This document shows, piece after piece, positions 10,438 to 19,056 of a stretch of DNA of 64,000 bases; the first letter of the stretch is position 1; every line of letters begins with the position of its first letter. Location: positions 1 through 64,000 of the forward strand of contig NZ_JAGZ01000016.1 of assembly GCF_000526915.1 (NCBI RefSeq). The letters are read 5' to 3'. Origin of the DNA: Mycobacterium genavense ATCC 51234. Its GTDB lineage: Bacteria; Actinomycetota; Actinomycetes; Mycobacteriales; Mycobacteriaceae. The position numbers and the translations under genes are program-made. Under the pieces are notes generated by a model. That model was not told the origin of the DNA. It saw nothing but the letters and a program-made list of their open reading frames with translations, and made no database searches.

Positions 10438-11112
10438 CTATCCGTCGGCTCCCGTGGCTGACGGCGATACGGCGACAGCACGAGTTCGCTTACGCGACTT
10501 TGCATTTGGCTTCGCAGGGAGTGCCGCGGCCAGCACTGTGTCCAAGGCGTGGCGCAACGGTCCGACGTCACCGCTGATGTCGGCGAGCAACATGCCGCCC
10601 TGACAGGCAGCCAGCAGCCCGGCCGCCAATACCGCCGGGTCGCTGCCGGGGGACAGTTCGCCGTTCGCCGCGAGTCGCCGAAATCCGTCGGTGAACACCT
10701 CCTCCCAGCGGGCGAACCCAGCCTTCAGCGCCGCGCGAGCAGCCCCGTCGTCGCCCCCGTCCAGCTCGTAGACCAGGGATCCAATCGGGCAGCGGACGCG
10801 ATCGCGTGAGGACGCGTGCATTCGCACCGCCTCCGCGCACCATCTCCGCACATCAGCGGCGGTGGACGTCACATCGAATGACGGCCGGACCGACGATAGC
10901 ACCTGCTCGACCTGAAAGGCGACGACGTCGGCCACCAGATCGGCCTTGCCGGCGAAAAAGTGGTACAGCTGACCACGCCCCACGCCGGCCGCGGCCCCGA
11001 TGTCGTCGAGTGTCGTCGCGCGAACGCCCTGACGCGCGAACAAGTCACAGGCCGCCTCCAGTACCCGGGCGACGGTCGCTCTCCCCCGATCGGTGGTCGG
11101 TTCGGTGATCAT
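10438..11112 (-). CDS. TetR/AcrR family transcriptional regulator
   Basis: A DNA-binding repressor of 224 residues. The N-terminal helix-turn-helix is clear (ATTLDDIGAAAGVGRGQLYHFF, about residues 32-53, after LEAACDLFARQG). The C-terminal ligand-binding half cannot be assigned a ligand. The ATG at 11112 (MITEPTTDRG) is preferred over a TTG at 11130, because the latter lies inside the palindromic operator. It is divergent from a redoxin gene and shares a single intergenic operator with it, so it probably represses itself and the redoxin. This pair is not in the H37Rv order I recall, which suggests an accessory insertion. Confidence 0.88.
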   Translation of the reverse strand: MITEPTTDRGRATVARVLEAACDLFARQGVRATTLDDIGAAAGVGRGQLYHFFAGKADLVADVVAFQVEQVLSSVRPSFDVTSTAADVRRWCAEAVRMHASSRDRVRCPIGSLVYELDGGDDGAARAALKAGFARWEEVFTDGFRRLAANGELSPGSDPAVLAAGLLAACQGGMLLADISGDVGPLRHALDTVLAAALPAKPNAKSRKRTRAVAVSPSATGADG

Positions 11113-11122
11113 AAATACGTAT

Positions 11123-11159
11123 TGTACCAATCAGTACATTTTATGTACTGATTGGTACA
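11123..11159. promoter_or_regulatory. Perfect palindromic operator between tetR and redoxin genes
   Basis: TGTACCAATCAGTACAT is followed by a TTT spacer and the exact reverse complement of the first arm: 17-bp arms with no mismatch. Its position, 11 bases before the regulator ATG and 55 bases before the redoxin GTG, fits an operator that controls both directions. TetR-family operators are typically palindromes of this size. Confidence 0.8.
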
Positions 11160-11214
11160 GAAGACGAGATGTCGTGCACCGGTTCGGTTTACGCAGTAGC
11201 TGTTGGAGGTCGCC

Positions 11215-11775
11215 GTGAGTCTCACTGTGGGAGCGAAGTTTCCGATCGACGTCGCCATCGAATCGGTGGGCGGGCGTGTCACTGTGTCGGACATGCTCAC
11301 CGATGGACCTGTTGTGGTCGCTTTCCACCGGCTGTGGTGCCCATTCTGTCAACAGGCCGCTCGCCAACTCGTCGAAATAAAAGACCAGCTCGACGCAGTG
11401 GGAGCCCGGATGGTTTTGGTCTACCACGACGACATCGACACGGTCTGCGACGCATGCACCCAACGCGCCGTCCCGTTCGACTGCGTCAGCGATCCCGGTC
11501 GCGAGCTGGAGAATGCCACCGAGATTGAACGTTTCTCGATCACCCGCTACGCGGCATTCTCGCCGAGGCGCCTTGTTCACGCGCTGCGTTCGGGAAGCCG
11601 GGCACGCATACCCGCTTCGGGTGTCCTTCAGGGTCGGGGCAGCTTCGTCGTCAACCCGGACGGGCGCATCGTGTATGCCCACCAAAGCACCACCGCGGGC
11701 GACATCGCGCCCATCGACGATATCCTCGCCGCTGCGCGATCGGCGACGCGTCGCCCGGAGCACCCGACACCGTGA
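11215..11775 (+). CDS. Peroxiredoxin-like (AhpC/TSA-type redoxin) protein
   Basis: A thioredoxin-fold protein of 186 residues with the redox motif WCPFCQQ near residue 45 (FHRLWCPFCQQAARQL). It also has the domain end GRGSFVVNPDGRIVYAHQS and a C-terminal helix, as in peroxiredoxin-like family members. It may reduce peroxides or act as a thiol reductase; the sequence does not decide which. The GTG at 11215 is chosen because GGAGG lies five bases before it. It is divergent from the TetR gene with the palindrome between them, so it is probably induced when the repressor binds its ligand. No partner reductase gene is adjacent. Confidence 0.85.
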   Translation: MSLTVGAKFPIDVAIESVGGRVTVSDMLTDGPVVVAFHRLWCPFCQQAARQLVEIKDQLDAVGARMVLVYHDDIDTVCDACTQRAVPFDCVSDPGRELENATEIERFSITRYAAFSPRRLVHALRSGSRARIPASGVLQGRGSFVVNPDGRIVYAHQSTTAGDIAPIDDILAAARSATRRPEHPTP

Positions 11776-11787
11776 CCCGGCCGCGCA

Positions 11788-12507
11788 TCAGCCCGTCGGG
11801 CAGGTGGCCGCGGCCTGGCGCAGCACCCCGGCCGAGGCCTGATCCACCGGCAACTGATAGCCCCGCAGCACCGCGATGAACTGCATCGCGTATTGGCAGG
11901 CGAAGGCCCTGTTCGGCGGCATCCACGACGCGGGCGGCAGGTCGCCCTTGTCCTGGTTGGCCTGACCCTGCACCGCCAGCAGGTTGGCCGGATCGTTGGC
12001 GAAGCGCAGCCGCTCGGGATCCGGCCAGCCGAAAGCTCCCATGTCCCAGGCGTAGGCGAGTGGGACGATGTGGTCAATCTGGACCGCTTCGCCGACCTTG
12101 GCGCCCCGCTGGAACGCGATGGTGGTGTTGGTATAGGGGTCGTGCAGGGTGCCGGTGGCTACGGCGTTGGGGCAGCGCTTGATCGCCACGTAGGTCTTGT
12201 CGACCAGGTCGCGGTCGAGGATGTCGTCGCGGGTGTCGCACCCGTTGTGGCCGCCCGGCGCGTCATTGTTGTCGTCCCACGTATCGCCGAAGGCCGCCCG
12301 ACGGTAGTCGTAACGGTGCAGCCGAAGTGGTGCCACGGCGATGCCGGCCAGCACATCGGTACCCGGCACCACCGTGGGCACATCGGCACGCGCGGCGACC
12401 TCCGCCTGCTTGGCGGCCGTGAACCCCAGCGTCTGATAGGCGACCAGCACCGCGAGCACCGCGGCTGCCGACAACCACAGCAGCACTTTGCGATTCACTT
12501 GCGCCAC
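11788..12507 (-). CDS. Exported HNH-type nuclease family protein (DUF1524)
   Basis: A 239-residue protein with an N-terminal hydrophobic segment (about residues 8-27), so it is exported or membrane-anchored. The C-terminal half carries the HNH/DUF1524 pattern: VQIDHIVPLAYAWDMGA, then FANDPANLLAVQGQANQDKGD. The Asp-His, Asn and Lys positions are those of the beta-beta-alpha metal finger. It corresponds in place to Rv2972c. The biological substrate is unknown. The start is GTG at 12507. It lies downstream of recG on the same strand, 38 bases away. Confidence 0.87.
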   Translation of the reverse strand: MAQVNRKVLLWLSAAAVLAVLVAYQTLGFTAAKQAEVAARADVPTVVPGTDVLAGIAVAPLRLHRYDYRRAAFGDTWDDNNDAPGGHNGCDTRDDILDRDLVDKTYVAIKRCPNAVATGTLHDPYTNTTIAFQRGAKVGEAVQIDHIVPLAYAWDMGAFGWPDPERLRFANDPANLLAVQGQANQDKGDLPPASWMPPNRAFACQYAMQFIAVLRGYQLPVDQASAGVLRQAAATCPTG

Positions 12508-12545
12508 TTCTCCTCATCGCTCCGCTCTGCATCGTCGCTGGCGCG

Positions 12546-14765
12546 TCACGACTTGTCCAGGTATTCGATGCGATCGGTATCGGTGAAACGCGCTGCCAGC
12601 GTAGCCAATCCGGGGTTCTGGCTGTCAGCCTCATACGTCCGGGTGCAGAAGTCCCGCGCCGCTTCGATGTAGGCCAGATGGTCGGCCAGCGACAGCAGCC
12701 GCAGATTGATTGCCCGACCGGACTGGTTGCGGCCCAGCACATCTCCCTCCCGTCGCTCCTTGAGATCCAGCTCTGAAAGGGCGAAACCATCCAGAGTCCC
12801 GGCGACGGCACGCAGGCGCCGGCCGGCGGGCGACTCCGGCGAACTCCAGGTGGCCAGCAGACATAGGCTCGGATGCCGGCCGCGGCCGATGCGGCCACGC
12901 AGCTGATGCAACTGACTGATCCCGAACCGGTCGGCGTCCATCACCAGCATGACCGTGGCGTTGGGAACATCGACGCCGACCTCGATGACGGTGGTGCACA
13001 CCAGCACATCGGTCTGGCCGCTACGGAAAGCCGCCATCGCGGCGTCTTTCTCCTCGGCGGGCAACCGTCCGTGCATCAGCCCCAACCGCAAGTTCGACAG
13101 CTCACCGGAGCGCAACCTCTCGAACAGGCCTTCGGCGGTTTCCGTCGGTCGCGCGTTGTCCTCCTTCTTCTCCGGCTCGTCGGTCTCGTCGATGCGCGGC
13201 GCCACCACGTAGGCCTGCCGGCCGGCCGCGACCTCCTCACGAATGCGCTGCCAGGCGCGATCGAGCCAGGCGGGTTTGTCGTGTACGAATATGACGTTGC
13301 TGGTGATGGGCTGGCGGCCGCGCGGCAACTCGCGCAGGGTCGAGGTTTCCAGATCGCCGAAGACGGTCAGCGCGACGGTGCGCGGGATCGGCGTCGCCGT
13401 CATCACCAGCAGGTGCGGCGTGATGCCCGCGGGAGCCTTGGCGCGCAACTGGTCTCGTTGCTCCACACCAAATCGGTGTTGCTCGTCGACGACCACCATG
13501 CCCAAGTTGTGAAATTGCACCACGTCCTGCAGCAGGGCATGCGTGCCGATGACGATGTCCACCTCGCCGCCGGCGATCTCGCGGCGTACCTGGTTCTTCT
13601 GCGCGGTCGACATCGATCCGGTCAGCAGCGCGGCCTGCGTCGCGTTGTCGGCCCCGCCCAGCTGGCCGGCCATCGCGAGCGGGCCGAGCACGTCGTTGAT
13701 CGACCGAAGATGCTGTGCGGCAAGGACTTCCGTCGGGGCTAACAGCGCGCACTGGTAACCCGCATCCACCATCTGCAACATCGCCAGCACCGCGACGATC
13801 GTCTTCCCCGACCCCACCTCGCCCTGCAGCAGCCGGTTCATCGGACGATTGGCCGCCAGCGTCTCCGACAGCACGTTGAGCGTCTCACGCTGTCCGGCTG
13901 TCAGCTCAAAGGGCAAGCGCTGCAACAGTTCTGCCACCAAACCGGCCGGCTGTCGCGGCGCCGGAGGCCCCGATTGCGACAGCTCGCCGTGCCGACGCGC
14001 CGCCAGCGCCCATTGCAAGCCGACGGCCTCGTCGAACGTCAACCGCTCGCGCGCTTTGCGGCGCGTCGTGTCGTCCTCGGCCAGATGGATCGCGCGCAGC
14101 GCATCGTCTTCGGCCATCAGATCGTGTTCGGCGAGCAGCTCGGCGGGCAGCGGCTCGATCACCGGGTCGAGGACCTCGAGCACTTGGCGAATGCAGGCAT
14201 AGATGTCCCAGCTCTGCAGCTTGGTGCTGGCCGGGTAGATCGGAAAGAAGTGGCCGTCGAATGCCGACATCAGCTCCTCGCCACGCAGCGCCGGCGCGGT
14301 GTCGACGATCGTCTTCAGCGACTTGCTGCCGCGGTTGCGTCCACCCGCCGAATTCAGCAGGAGAAAGTCGGGGTGCGTCAGCTGCATCGCGTTTCTGAAG
14401 TATCCGACTTCACCGGACAGCATCACCCGGGTGCCCTCGGTGAGGCCCTTGCTGATGTAGTCCGCGTTGAAGAACGTCGCGGTCACCTTGCTGCGTCCGG
14501 AGCCCACGGTGATGCGCAGGCATTTGCGCCGCGGGTTCTTCTTCATCGGGAACGAGTGGGTGGCGGTGATCGTGTCGACGAGAGTGATGTGCTGACCCAC
14601 CTCCGGCCGATCGTCGGAAGCATCCCATTTCGCGGCGGTCTCGGTGTAACTGCGCGGGTAGTGGCGCAGCAGATCATCGACCGTCCGGATGCCGAATACC
14701 TCGTCGAGGGGCTTCGCGGCCTTGGCGCCCAGCACGTAGTCCAGCCGATCGTTCAGCGACGCCAC
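12546..14765 (-). CDS. recG: ATP-dependent DNA helicase RecG
   Basis: A superfamily 2 helicase that remodels stalled forks and branched DNA. Its 739 residues contain an N-terminal wedge/OB region (about 1-160). Then come Walker A GEVGSGKTIVAVL, the DEXH-like box VVDEQHRFGVEQR, motif III LVMTATPIPRT, and the C-terminal helicase motifs ending in HQLRGRIGRGRHPSLC. The length and motif order are normal. The start is GTG at 14765, two bases after the DAK2 stop, so transcription is probably shared. Confidence 0.97.
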   Translation of the reverse strand: MASLNDRLDYVLGAKAAKPLDEVFGIRTVDDLLRHYPRSYTETAAKWDASDDRPEVGQHITLVDTITATHSFPMKKNPRRKCLRITVGSGRSKVTATFFNADYISKGLTEGTRVMLSGEVGYFRNAMQLTHPDFLLLNSAGGRNRGSKSLKTIVDTAPALRGEELMSAFDGHFFPIYPASTKLQSWDIYACIRQVLEVLDPVIEPLPAELLAEHDLMAEDDALRAIHLAEDDTTRRKARERLTFDEAVGLQWALAARRHGELSQSGPPAPRQPAGLVAELLQRLPFELTAGQRETLNVLSETLAANRPMNRLLQGEVGSGKTIVAVLAMLQMVDAGYQCALLAPTEVLAAQHLRSINDVLGPLAMAGQLGGADNATQAALLTGSMSTAQKNQVRREIAGGEVDIVIGTHALLQDVVQFHNLGMVVVDEQHRFGVEQRDQLRAKAPAGITPHLLVMTATPIPRTVALTVFGDLETSTLRELPRGRQPITSNVIFVHDKPAWLDRAWQRIREEVAAGRQAYVVAPRIDETDEPEKKEDNARPTETAEGLFERLRSGELSNLRLGLMHGRLPAEEKDAAMAAFRSGQTDVLVCTTVIEVGVDVPNATVMLVMDADRFGISQLHQLRGRIGRGRHPSLCLLATWSSPESPAGRRLRAVAGTLDGFALSELDLKERREGDVLGRNQSGRAINLRLLSLADHLAYIEAARDFCTRTYEADSQNPGLATLAARFTDTDRIEYLDKS

Positions 14766-14767
14766 GG

Positions 14768-16441
14768 CTACTCGACTCCGATCAGTAGAGCGTCGCCGCG
14801 ATGGCCGGTGCGGTAGGTCACCAGCTCGGTGCCCGAGTGGTGATCGTGCACGTGCTGGTGCAGCACACCGGTCACCGACGCGCCGGCCTCCGCGTCCAGG
14901 CCGGCACCGACCAGCACGGTCACCAGGTCACCGCCGGACGCCAACAGCAGATCCAGCAAACCGATCGCAGCCCCCGCCGCGTCGGCGGCCACGATCAGCA
15001 CCTCGTCCCCCGCGATGCCCAGGCCGTCGCCCGGCTGACAGCGGCCCGCCCAGGTCAGCGCGCTTTCGGTGGCGATGCGCACCGATCCGTACCGAGCGCT
15101 GCCCGCCGCGCGGGCCATGGTGTAGCCGTCGTCGACCGCCTGACGGTCCGTCTCGTGCACCGCCAGCGCGGCCAATCCCTGCACCATCGACCCCGTCGGT
15201 ATCGGCACCACGTCGATGCCCCAGCCGATGGCCGCGGTGCAGCCGGCCACCAATTCCTCGGCGGCCACATAGCCGTTGGGCAGCACCATCACCTGCGCGG
15301 CACCGGCGTCGACGACGGCGCGCGTCAGCTGGTGCGCGCTGATGCCGGTGGCCGGATCGCCCGCATCCGGGGCGGGCCGCAACACGTGGGCGCCCTCGCC
15401 GGCGAACAGCTCGGCGGCCCCGTCCCCGTCCACGACGGCCAGCACTGCCCGCTCCTTGGTCCAGCTGCCCGCGGGCAGCCCGACGACCCCGGAGCTCAGC
15501 GCCGAGATCACGATCCGGCTCAGCCGCCCGACTCCGAGTCCGGCCTCGACGGCGGCGCCGGCGTCATCGGTGTGCACGTGCACCGAGTAGGTGCCCGACG
15601 GCACGGCGGCGATCGCCACGGATTCGCCCAGGTCCTCGAGCCGCTGCCGCAACCGGTCGGCGGCCGCGGCGTCGCAACCGTCCAGCCCGTACATCACCTC
15701 GAACTGCGGCGCGGGCCGTTCGGTGGCGCCCGGCGTGGGTTGGGCGCGCGGCGACAGCTCGTAGACCGTGCGGGCCGGCGGCTGGCCGCCGACCGTCGAG
15801 CGCAGCGCATCGAGCAACACCAGCAAACCCCGCCCGCCGGCGTCCACGGCACCGGCGTCGGCCAGCACATCGAGCTGCTCCGGGGTCTTTTCCAGCGCCA
15901 CGACGGCGGCATCGCCGGCGGCGGTGATCGCCGAGGCCAGCCCGTCGTCGGCGCACTCCTCGACGGCGTCGGCGGCCGCGCGCAGCACCGAGACGATGGT
16001 TCCCGGGACTTCCTGCCGGCCCATCGAGGTGATGACCAGCTCGACGGCGCGCTGCAACGCCGCCCCGAGCAGCACCGCGTCCAGGTGCGGCAGTTCCCCG
16101 CCGGACTCGGCCGCCGCGGTCGCGGTGACGTCGGCGATACCGCGCAGGATCTGCGACAGGATCACCCCGGAGTTGCCGCGGGCGCCGTTGAGCGCCCCTG
16201 CCGACAGCGCGGCCGCCACCCGGGCGACGCATCGCGGGCCGCCGTCGGCGCCGACGCCCGCGTTGGCCTCGGCCAGCGCGGAACGCATCGTGAACAGCAT
16301 GTTCGCCCCGGTGTCGGAGTCGGCGACCGGGAAGACGTTGAGGCGGTTGATCTCGTCGATGTGGGTGATCAGGTCGCTGACCGCGGTGTGCGCCCAGTCC
16401 CGCAGGGCCGGTGCGTCGAGCAGACGATCCGAACTGCCCAC
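14768..16441 (-). CDS. DAK2/YloV-like kinase-family protein
   Basis: A 557-residue protein of the YloV/FakA type: a DhaL (DAK2) domain followed by a DAK1/DegV-like part. The DhaL nucleotide-binding motif is NVFPVADSDTGANM near residue 42, with GARGNSGVILSQILRG further on. In Firmicutes this architecture belongs to the fatty-acid kinase FakA; the substrate in mycobacteria is not established. As I recall it, H37Rv annotates this as two genes (Rv2974c, Rv2975c), but here it is one continuous frame. The start is GTG at 16441, with AGGAGG about 11 bases upstream. The longer upstream open frame to 16801 lies opposite rpmB and is not coding. Confidence 0.9.
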   Translation of the reverse strand: MGSSDRLLDAPALRDWAHTAVSDLITHIDEINRLNVFPVADSDTGANMLFTMRSALAEANAGVGADGGPRCVARVAAALSAGALNGARGNSGVILSQILRGIADVTATAAAESGGELPHLDAVLLGAALQRAVELVITSMGRQEVPGTIVSVLRAAADAVEECADDGLASAITAAGDAAVVALEKTPEQLDVLADAGAVDAGGRGLLVLLDALRSTVGGQPPARTVYELSPRAQPTPGATERPAPQFEVMYGLDGCDAAAADRLRQRLEDLGESVAIAAVPSGTYSVHVHTDDAGAAVEAGLGVGRLSRIVISALSSGVVGLPAGSWTKERAVLAVVDGDGAAELFAGEGAHVLRPAPDAGDPATGISAHQLTRAVVDAGAAQVMVLPNGYVAAEELVAGCTAAIGWGIDVVPIPTGSMVQGLAALAVHETDRQAVDDGYTMARAAGSARYGSVRIATESALTWAGRCQPGDGLGIAGDEVLIVAADAAGAAIGLLDLLLASGGDLVTVLVGAGLDAEAGASVTGVLHQHVHDHHSGTELVTYRTGHRGDALLIGVE

Positions 16442-16534
16442 TTCCGACCCACCTCCTCCGCCAACCGGCCTATTGAGCCTAGCCAGCGGTGGCGACACCG
16501 TCAGAGGTAAGCCGACGCTCCGTTGTGGATCGTT

Positions 16535-16564
16535 TTGGTGGTTGCCCGCATGAGTCGGTATCCT
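16535..16564 (+). promoter_or_regulatory. Possible rpmB promoter
   Basis: TATCCT at 16559-16564 resembles a mycobacterial -10 box, with a weak TTGGTG at 16535-16540 at 18-base spacing. It lies about 60 bases before the rpmB ATG. Called from sequence alone. Confidence 0.3.
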
Positions 16565-16622
16565 GAGCTGTCGCGGCGCGATCTCTACGCGGCGACCCCC
16601 GAACATCTGAGGAGCTTGAACG

Positions 16623-16817
16623 ATGGCCGCTGTGTGCGATATCTGCGGGAAAGCCCCCGGCTTCGGCAAGTCGGTGTCGCACTCCCACCGGCGCACCAGC
16701 CGGCGCTGGGACCCGAACGTCCAGACGGTGCACGTCGTGACGCGTCCCGGCGGCAACAAGCAGCGCCTCACCGTCTGCGCGTCCTGCATCAAGGCCGGCA
16801 AGGTCGTCCGGGGCTAG
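16623..16817 (+). CDS. rpmB: 50S ribosomal protein L28
   Basis: A 64-residue large-subunit ribosomal protein. It begins MAAVCDICGKAPGFGKSVSH and has the RRTSRRWDPNVQ segment typical of L28. It keeps both cysteine pairs (CDIC near the start, CASC near residue 54), so it is the zinc-binding form. GAGGAG lies about 11 bases before the ATG. It is divergent from the DAK2 gene and its stop is two bases from that of the convergent SDR gene. Confidence 0.96.
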   Translation: MAAVCDICGKAPGFGKSVSHSHRRTSRRWDPNVQTVHVVTRPGGNKQRLTVCASCIKAGKVVRG

Positions 16818-16819
16818 CC

Positions 16820-17641
16820 TCACATCACGATGTGCCCGGCGTCGACGGGTATCGACACGCCCGTCACGTAGCGCGCCCGGGGACCGGCCAGCCACAGCAC
16901 CGCTTCGGTCACGTCTTGCGGCTCGACCAGCGGCACGTCGGGCAACAGCATCTGGGAGACGGCCGGATTCGGATTCTCCAGCATCCGGTTCACCACGAAA
17001 TCGTTGAGGATCATCGGCGTCGTCACACCGGCCGGGTGGACCGAATTGACCCGAATCTTTTGCGGCGCATAGGCATTGGCGGCCGAACGCATCAGCCCCA
17101 CCACGCCGTGCTTGGACGCGGCGTAGGCGAACATCGCCGCGCTGCCGTCACCGCCCTTGCCGGTCAGCCCCTGTGACGAGCTGATCATCACGATCGAGCC
17201 GCCGCGGCCCTTGCGAATGATCGACGGCACCGTCGCGAGCAGCGTGTGCCAGACCCCCTTGAGGTTGGTGTCGACGATCGAGGTGAACACCGGCTCACTG
17301 CGGGCTTCGGTGTCACCGATCGCCACCACCCCGGCGTTGGCGATGACGATGTCCACCTCGCCGAGCTCGTCGATGCCGGCCTGCACCGCGGCCTCCAACT
17401 GCGCCAGGTCTCGCACGTCGGCAACGCCGGGAACCGCCCGGCGACCTGCGGCTTCGACCAGCTTTACGGTCTCGTCGAGGTCGGCTTTGGTGCCTAGTGG
17501 ATAGGGAATCGCGTCAATATCGGCGCAGATGTCCACCGCGATGATGTCGGCGCCCTGCTCGGCGAGCGCCACCGCGTGGCTGCGGCCCTGGCCCCGCGCC
17601 GCGCCGGTGATGACGGCGACCGAGTTGTCGAGTTCACCCAT
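16820..17641 (-). CDS. Mycofactocin-type SDR family oxidoreductase
   Basis: A 273-residue short-chain dehydrogenase. Cofactor motif TGAARGQGRSHA near residue 12, NAG motif in VIANAGVVAIG, active-site Ser in MISSSQG and Tyr-Lys in YAASKHG. An insertion after the second strand (DICADIDAIPYPLGTKADLDE) is characteristic of the SDR subfamily that uses a non-exchangeable nicotinamide with mycofactocin as electron carrier. That assignment is by family knowledge, and no mycofactocin genes are in this window. The stop of the SDR upstream is two bases before its start, so the two are co-transcribed. Confidence 0.88.
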   Translation of the reverse strand: MGELDNSVAVITGAARGQGRSHAVALAEQGADIIAVDICADIDAIPYPLGTKADLDETVKLVEAAGRRAVPGVADVRDLAQLEAAVQAGIDELGEVDIVIANAGVVAIGDTEARSEPVFTSIVDTNLKGVWHTLLATVPSIIRKGRGGSIVMISSSQGLTGKGGDGSAAMFAYAASKHGVVGLMRSAANAYAPQKIRVNSVHPAGVTTPMILNDFVVNRMLENPNPAVSQMLLPDVPLVEPQDVTEAVLWLAGPRARYVTGVSIPVDAGHIVM

Positions 17642-17643
17642 GC

Positions 17644-18528
17644 CTATACCTCCAGCCTGGTTCCGGTCTGTTCTTCGGCGAACGCCACCAGGCGGGCGGC
17701 CACGTCGTAGTCGGATGCCAGCGGTGTGCGGCCGATCAGCGCCGGCTCGCCGCGCAGGCCGAACCTGCCGCTGACACCGACGAAGCTACCCGGCGGCACC
17801 GGTTCGCTGATGCAGTACAGGGTAGTCGCCGCGCCTTCGTCGATGTCGTTGGCGAACCGGTCGGTCACCGCCGTCACACCCTTTTGCACCAACGACATCA
17901 ACGGGGCATCCGAGATGTTCGACAGGTTCGAGGCCACCCAGCCGGGGTGAGTGAGCTGAGTGACGATCGGCGATCCCGCGGCACGCAGCCGCCGGTCAAG
18001 CTCGAGCCCCCACAGCATCACCCCGAGCTTGGACCGCGCGTAGGAACCCAGCCGCGTCCACTTGTTGCGCCCCAGGTGCATGTCGTCGAGTCGCAGGGTG
18101 GCCGACTTGTGCGCGTCGGAGCCGACGTTGATGATCTGCGAACGCACCCGGGGCAGCAGCAGATTGGTCAATGCGAACGGTCCCAGCAGGTTGGTGGCGA
18201 TCGTCATCTCAAAGCCGTCGACGGTTTCCTTGCGACGGTCGGTCAGCGTGCCGGCGTTGTTGATCAGAATGTCAATGTCATCGTCGACCTGATCGGCGAA
18301 AGCGCGCACCGACGACAGGTCCGCGAGATCGATCACCGACGTCAAGCCGTCCATCGCCGCGGCCCGCTGCTTGCCCAGCTCGGTGTTGCGCACCGCCATG
18401 ATCACGTGGGCACCGGCCTTGGCCAGCGCCTGCGCGGTGCCCAGCCCGACGCCGTTGGTCGCGCCGGTCACGACGACTCGTTTGCCGGTCAAGTTGCCGA
18501 GCCGGCTCGGCGTCCAAGGTATCGTCAC
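17644..18528 (-). CDS. SDR family oxidoreductase (retinol dehydrogenase-like)
   Basis: A 294-residue short-chain dehydrogenase. Cofactor motif VVTGATNGVGLGTAQ at about residues 18-32, DLADLSSV acidic loop, LINNAGT, and the Tyr-Lys pair in YARSKLGVMLWG. This pattern fits the extended retinol dehydrogenase/WWOX-like group. All catalytic residues are present. It starts an operon with the mycofactocin-type SDR. It is divergent from a block of broken genes with 84 bases between, which must hold both promoters. Confidence 0.87.
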   Translation of the reverse strand: MTIPWTPSRLGNLTGKRVVVTGATNGVGLGTAQALAKAGAHVIMAVRNTELGKQRAAAMDGLTSVIDLADLSSVRAFADQVDDDIDILINNAGTLTDRRKETVDGFEMTIATNLLGPFALTNLLLPRVRSQIINVGSDAHKSATLRLDDMHLGRNKWTRLGSYARSKLGVMLWGLELDRRLRAAGSPIVTQLTHPGWVASNLSNISDAPLMSLVQKGVTAVTDRFANDIDEGAATTLYCISEPVPPGSFVGVSGRFGLRGEPALIGRTPLASDYDVAARLVAFAEEQTGTRLEV

Positions 18529-18612
18529 GGCGACTAAGAGTAATGGGCGGTTCTATGTAAGTTGGGTCAGTTCTGCCAACATGGTCTGCAAACGGCACAG
18601 GAGTGGCTTGGC

Positions 18613-19056
18613 ATGAGTGACAGCGGGCGCGAAATCACCAACCTGATCTACACCTACGCCGAGCTTCTCGACGGTGGCGACCTGGACGGGGTGGCCCGGC
18701 TTTTCGTGCATGGCCGCATCTGCGGCGTCCAGGACGGTCCGCCGGAGACGGTGTTCGAGGGGTCCGCCCGGGTGCGGCAGATGTACGAGATGGCCACCCG
18801 CATCTAAGACGACGGCACCCCGAAGACCAAGCACCACACCAGCAATGTGCAACTGCACATCGACGAGGCCGCGGGCACCGCACGCAGCACCTCCTACTAC
18901 TGCGTCACGCAGGCCACCCCCGACCTCCCGCTGCAGGTGATCGTCACCGGCCACTACAAAGACACCTTCCACCGGGTGGACGGCGCCTGGTGGTTCGACA
19001 GCCGCATCATGTTCGTCGACCAGGTCGGCGACGTCAGCCAGCACCTGAAGTTCTAG
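18613..19056 (+). pseudogene. NTF2/SnoaL-like protein with in-frame stop
   Basis: The restored product is 147 residues with the cone fold of the NTF2/SnoaL group: MSDSGREITNLIYTYAELLDG at the start, YKDTFHRVDGAWWFDSR near the end. In-frame TAA at 18805-18807 cuts it after MYEMATRI, and the same frame resumes at once with DDGTPKTKHHTSNV. From the context a Tyr codon has become TAA. Only the first 64 residues, about half the domain, can be made. It is followed by the sulfotransferase gene with a one-base overlap (TAGTG). Confidence 0.85.

Noticed and set aside
11108-11165. Insertion-sequence terminal repeats at the TetR-redoxin palindrome
   Set aside because: No transposase or target duplication is nearby, and the arms sit head to head with a 3-base spacer in a promoter region, as an operator does.
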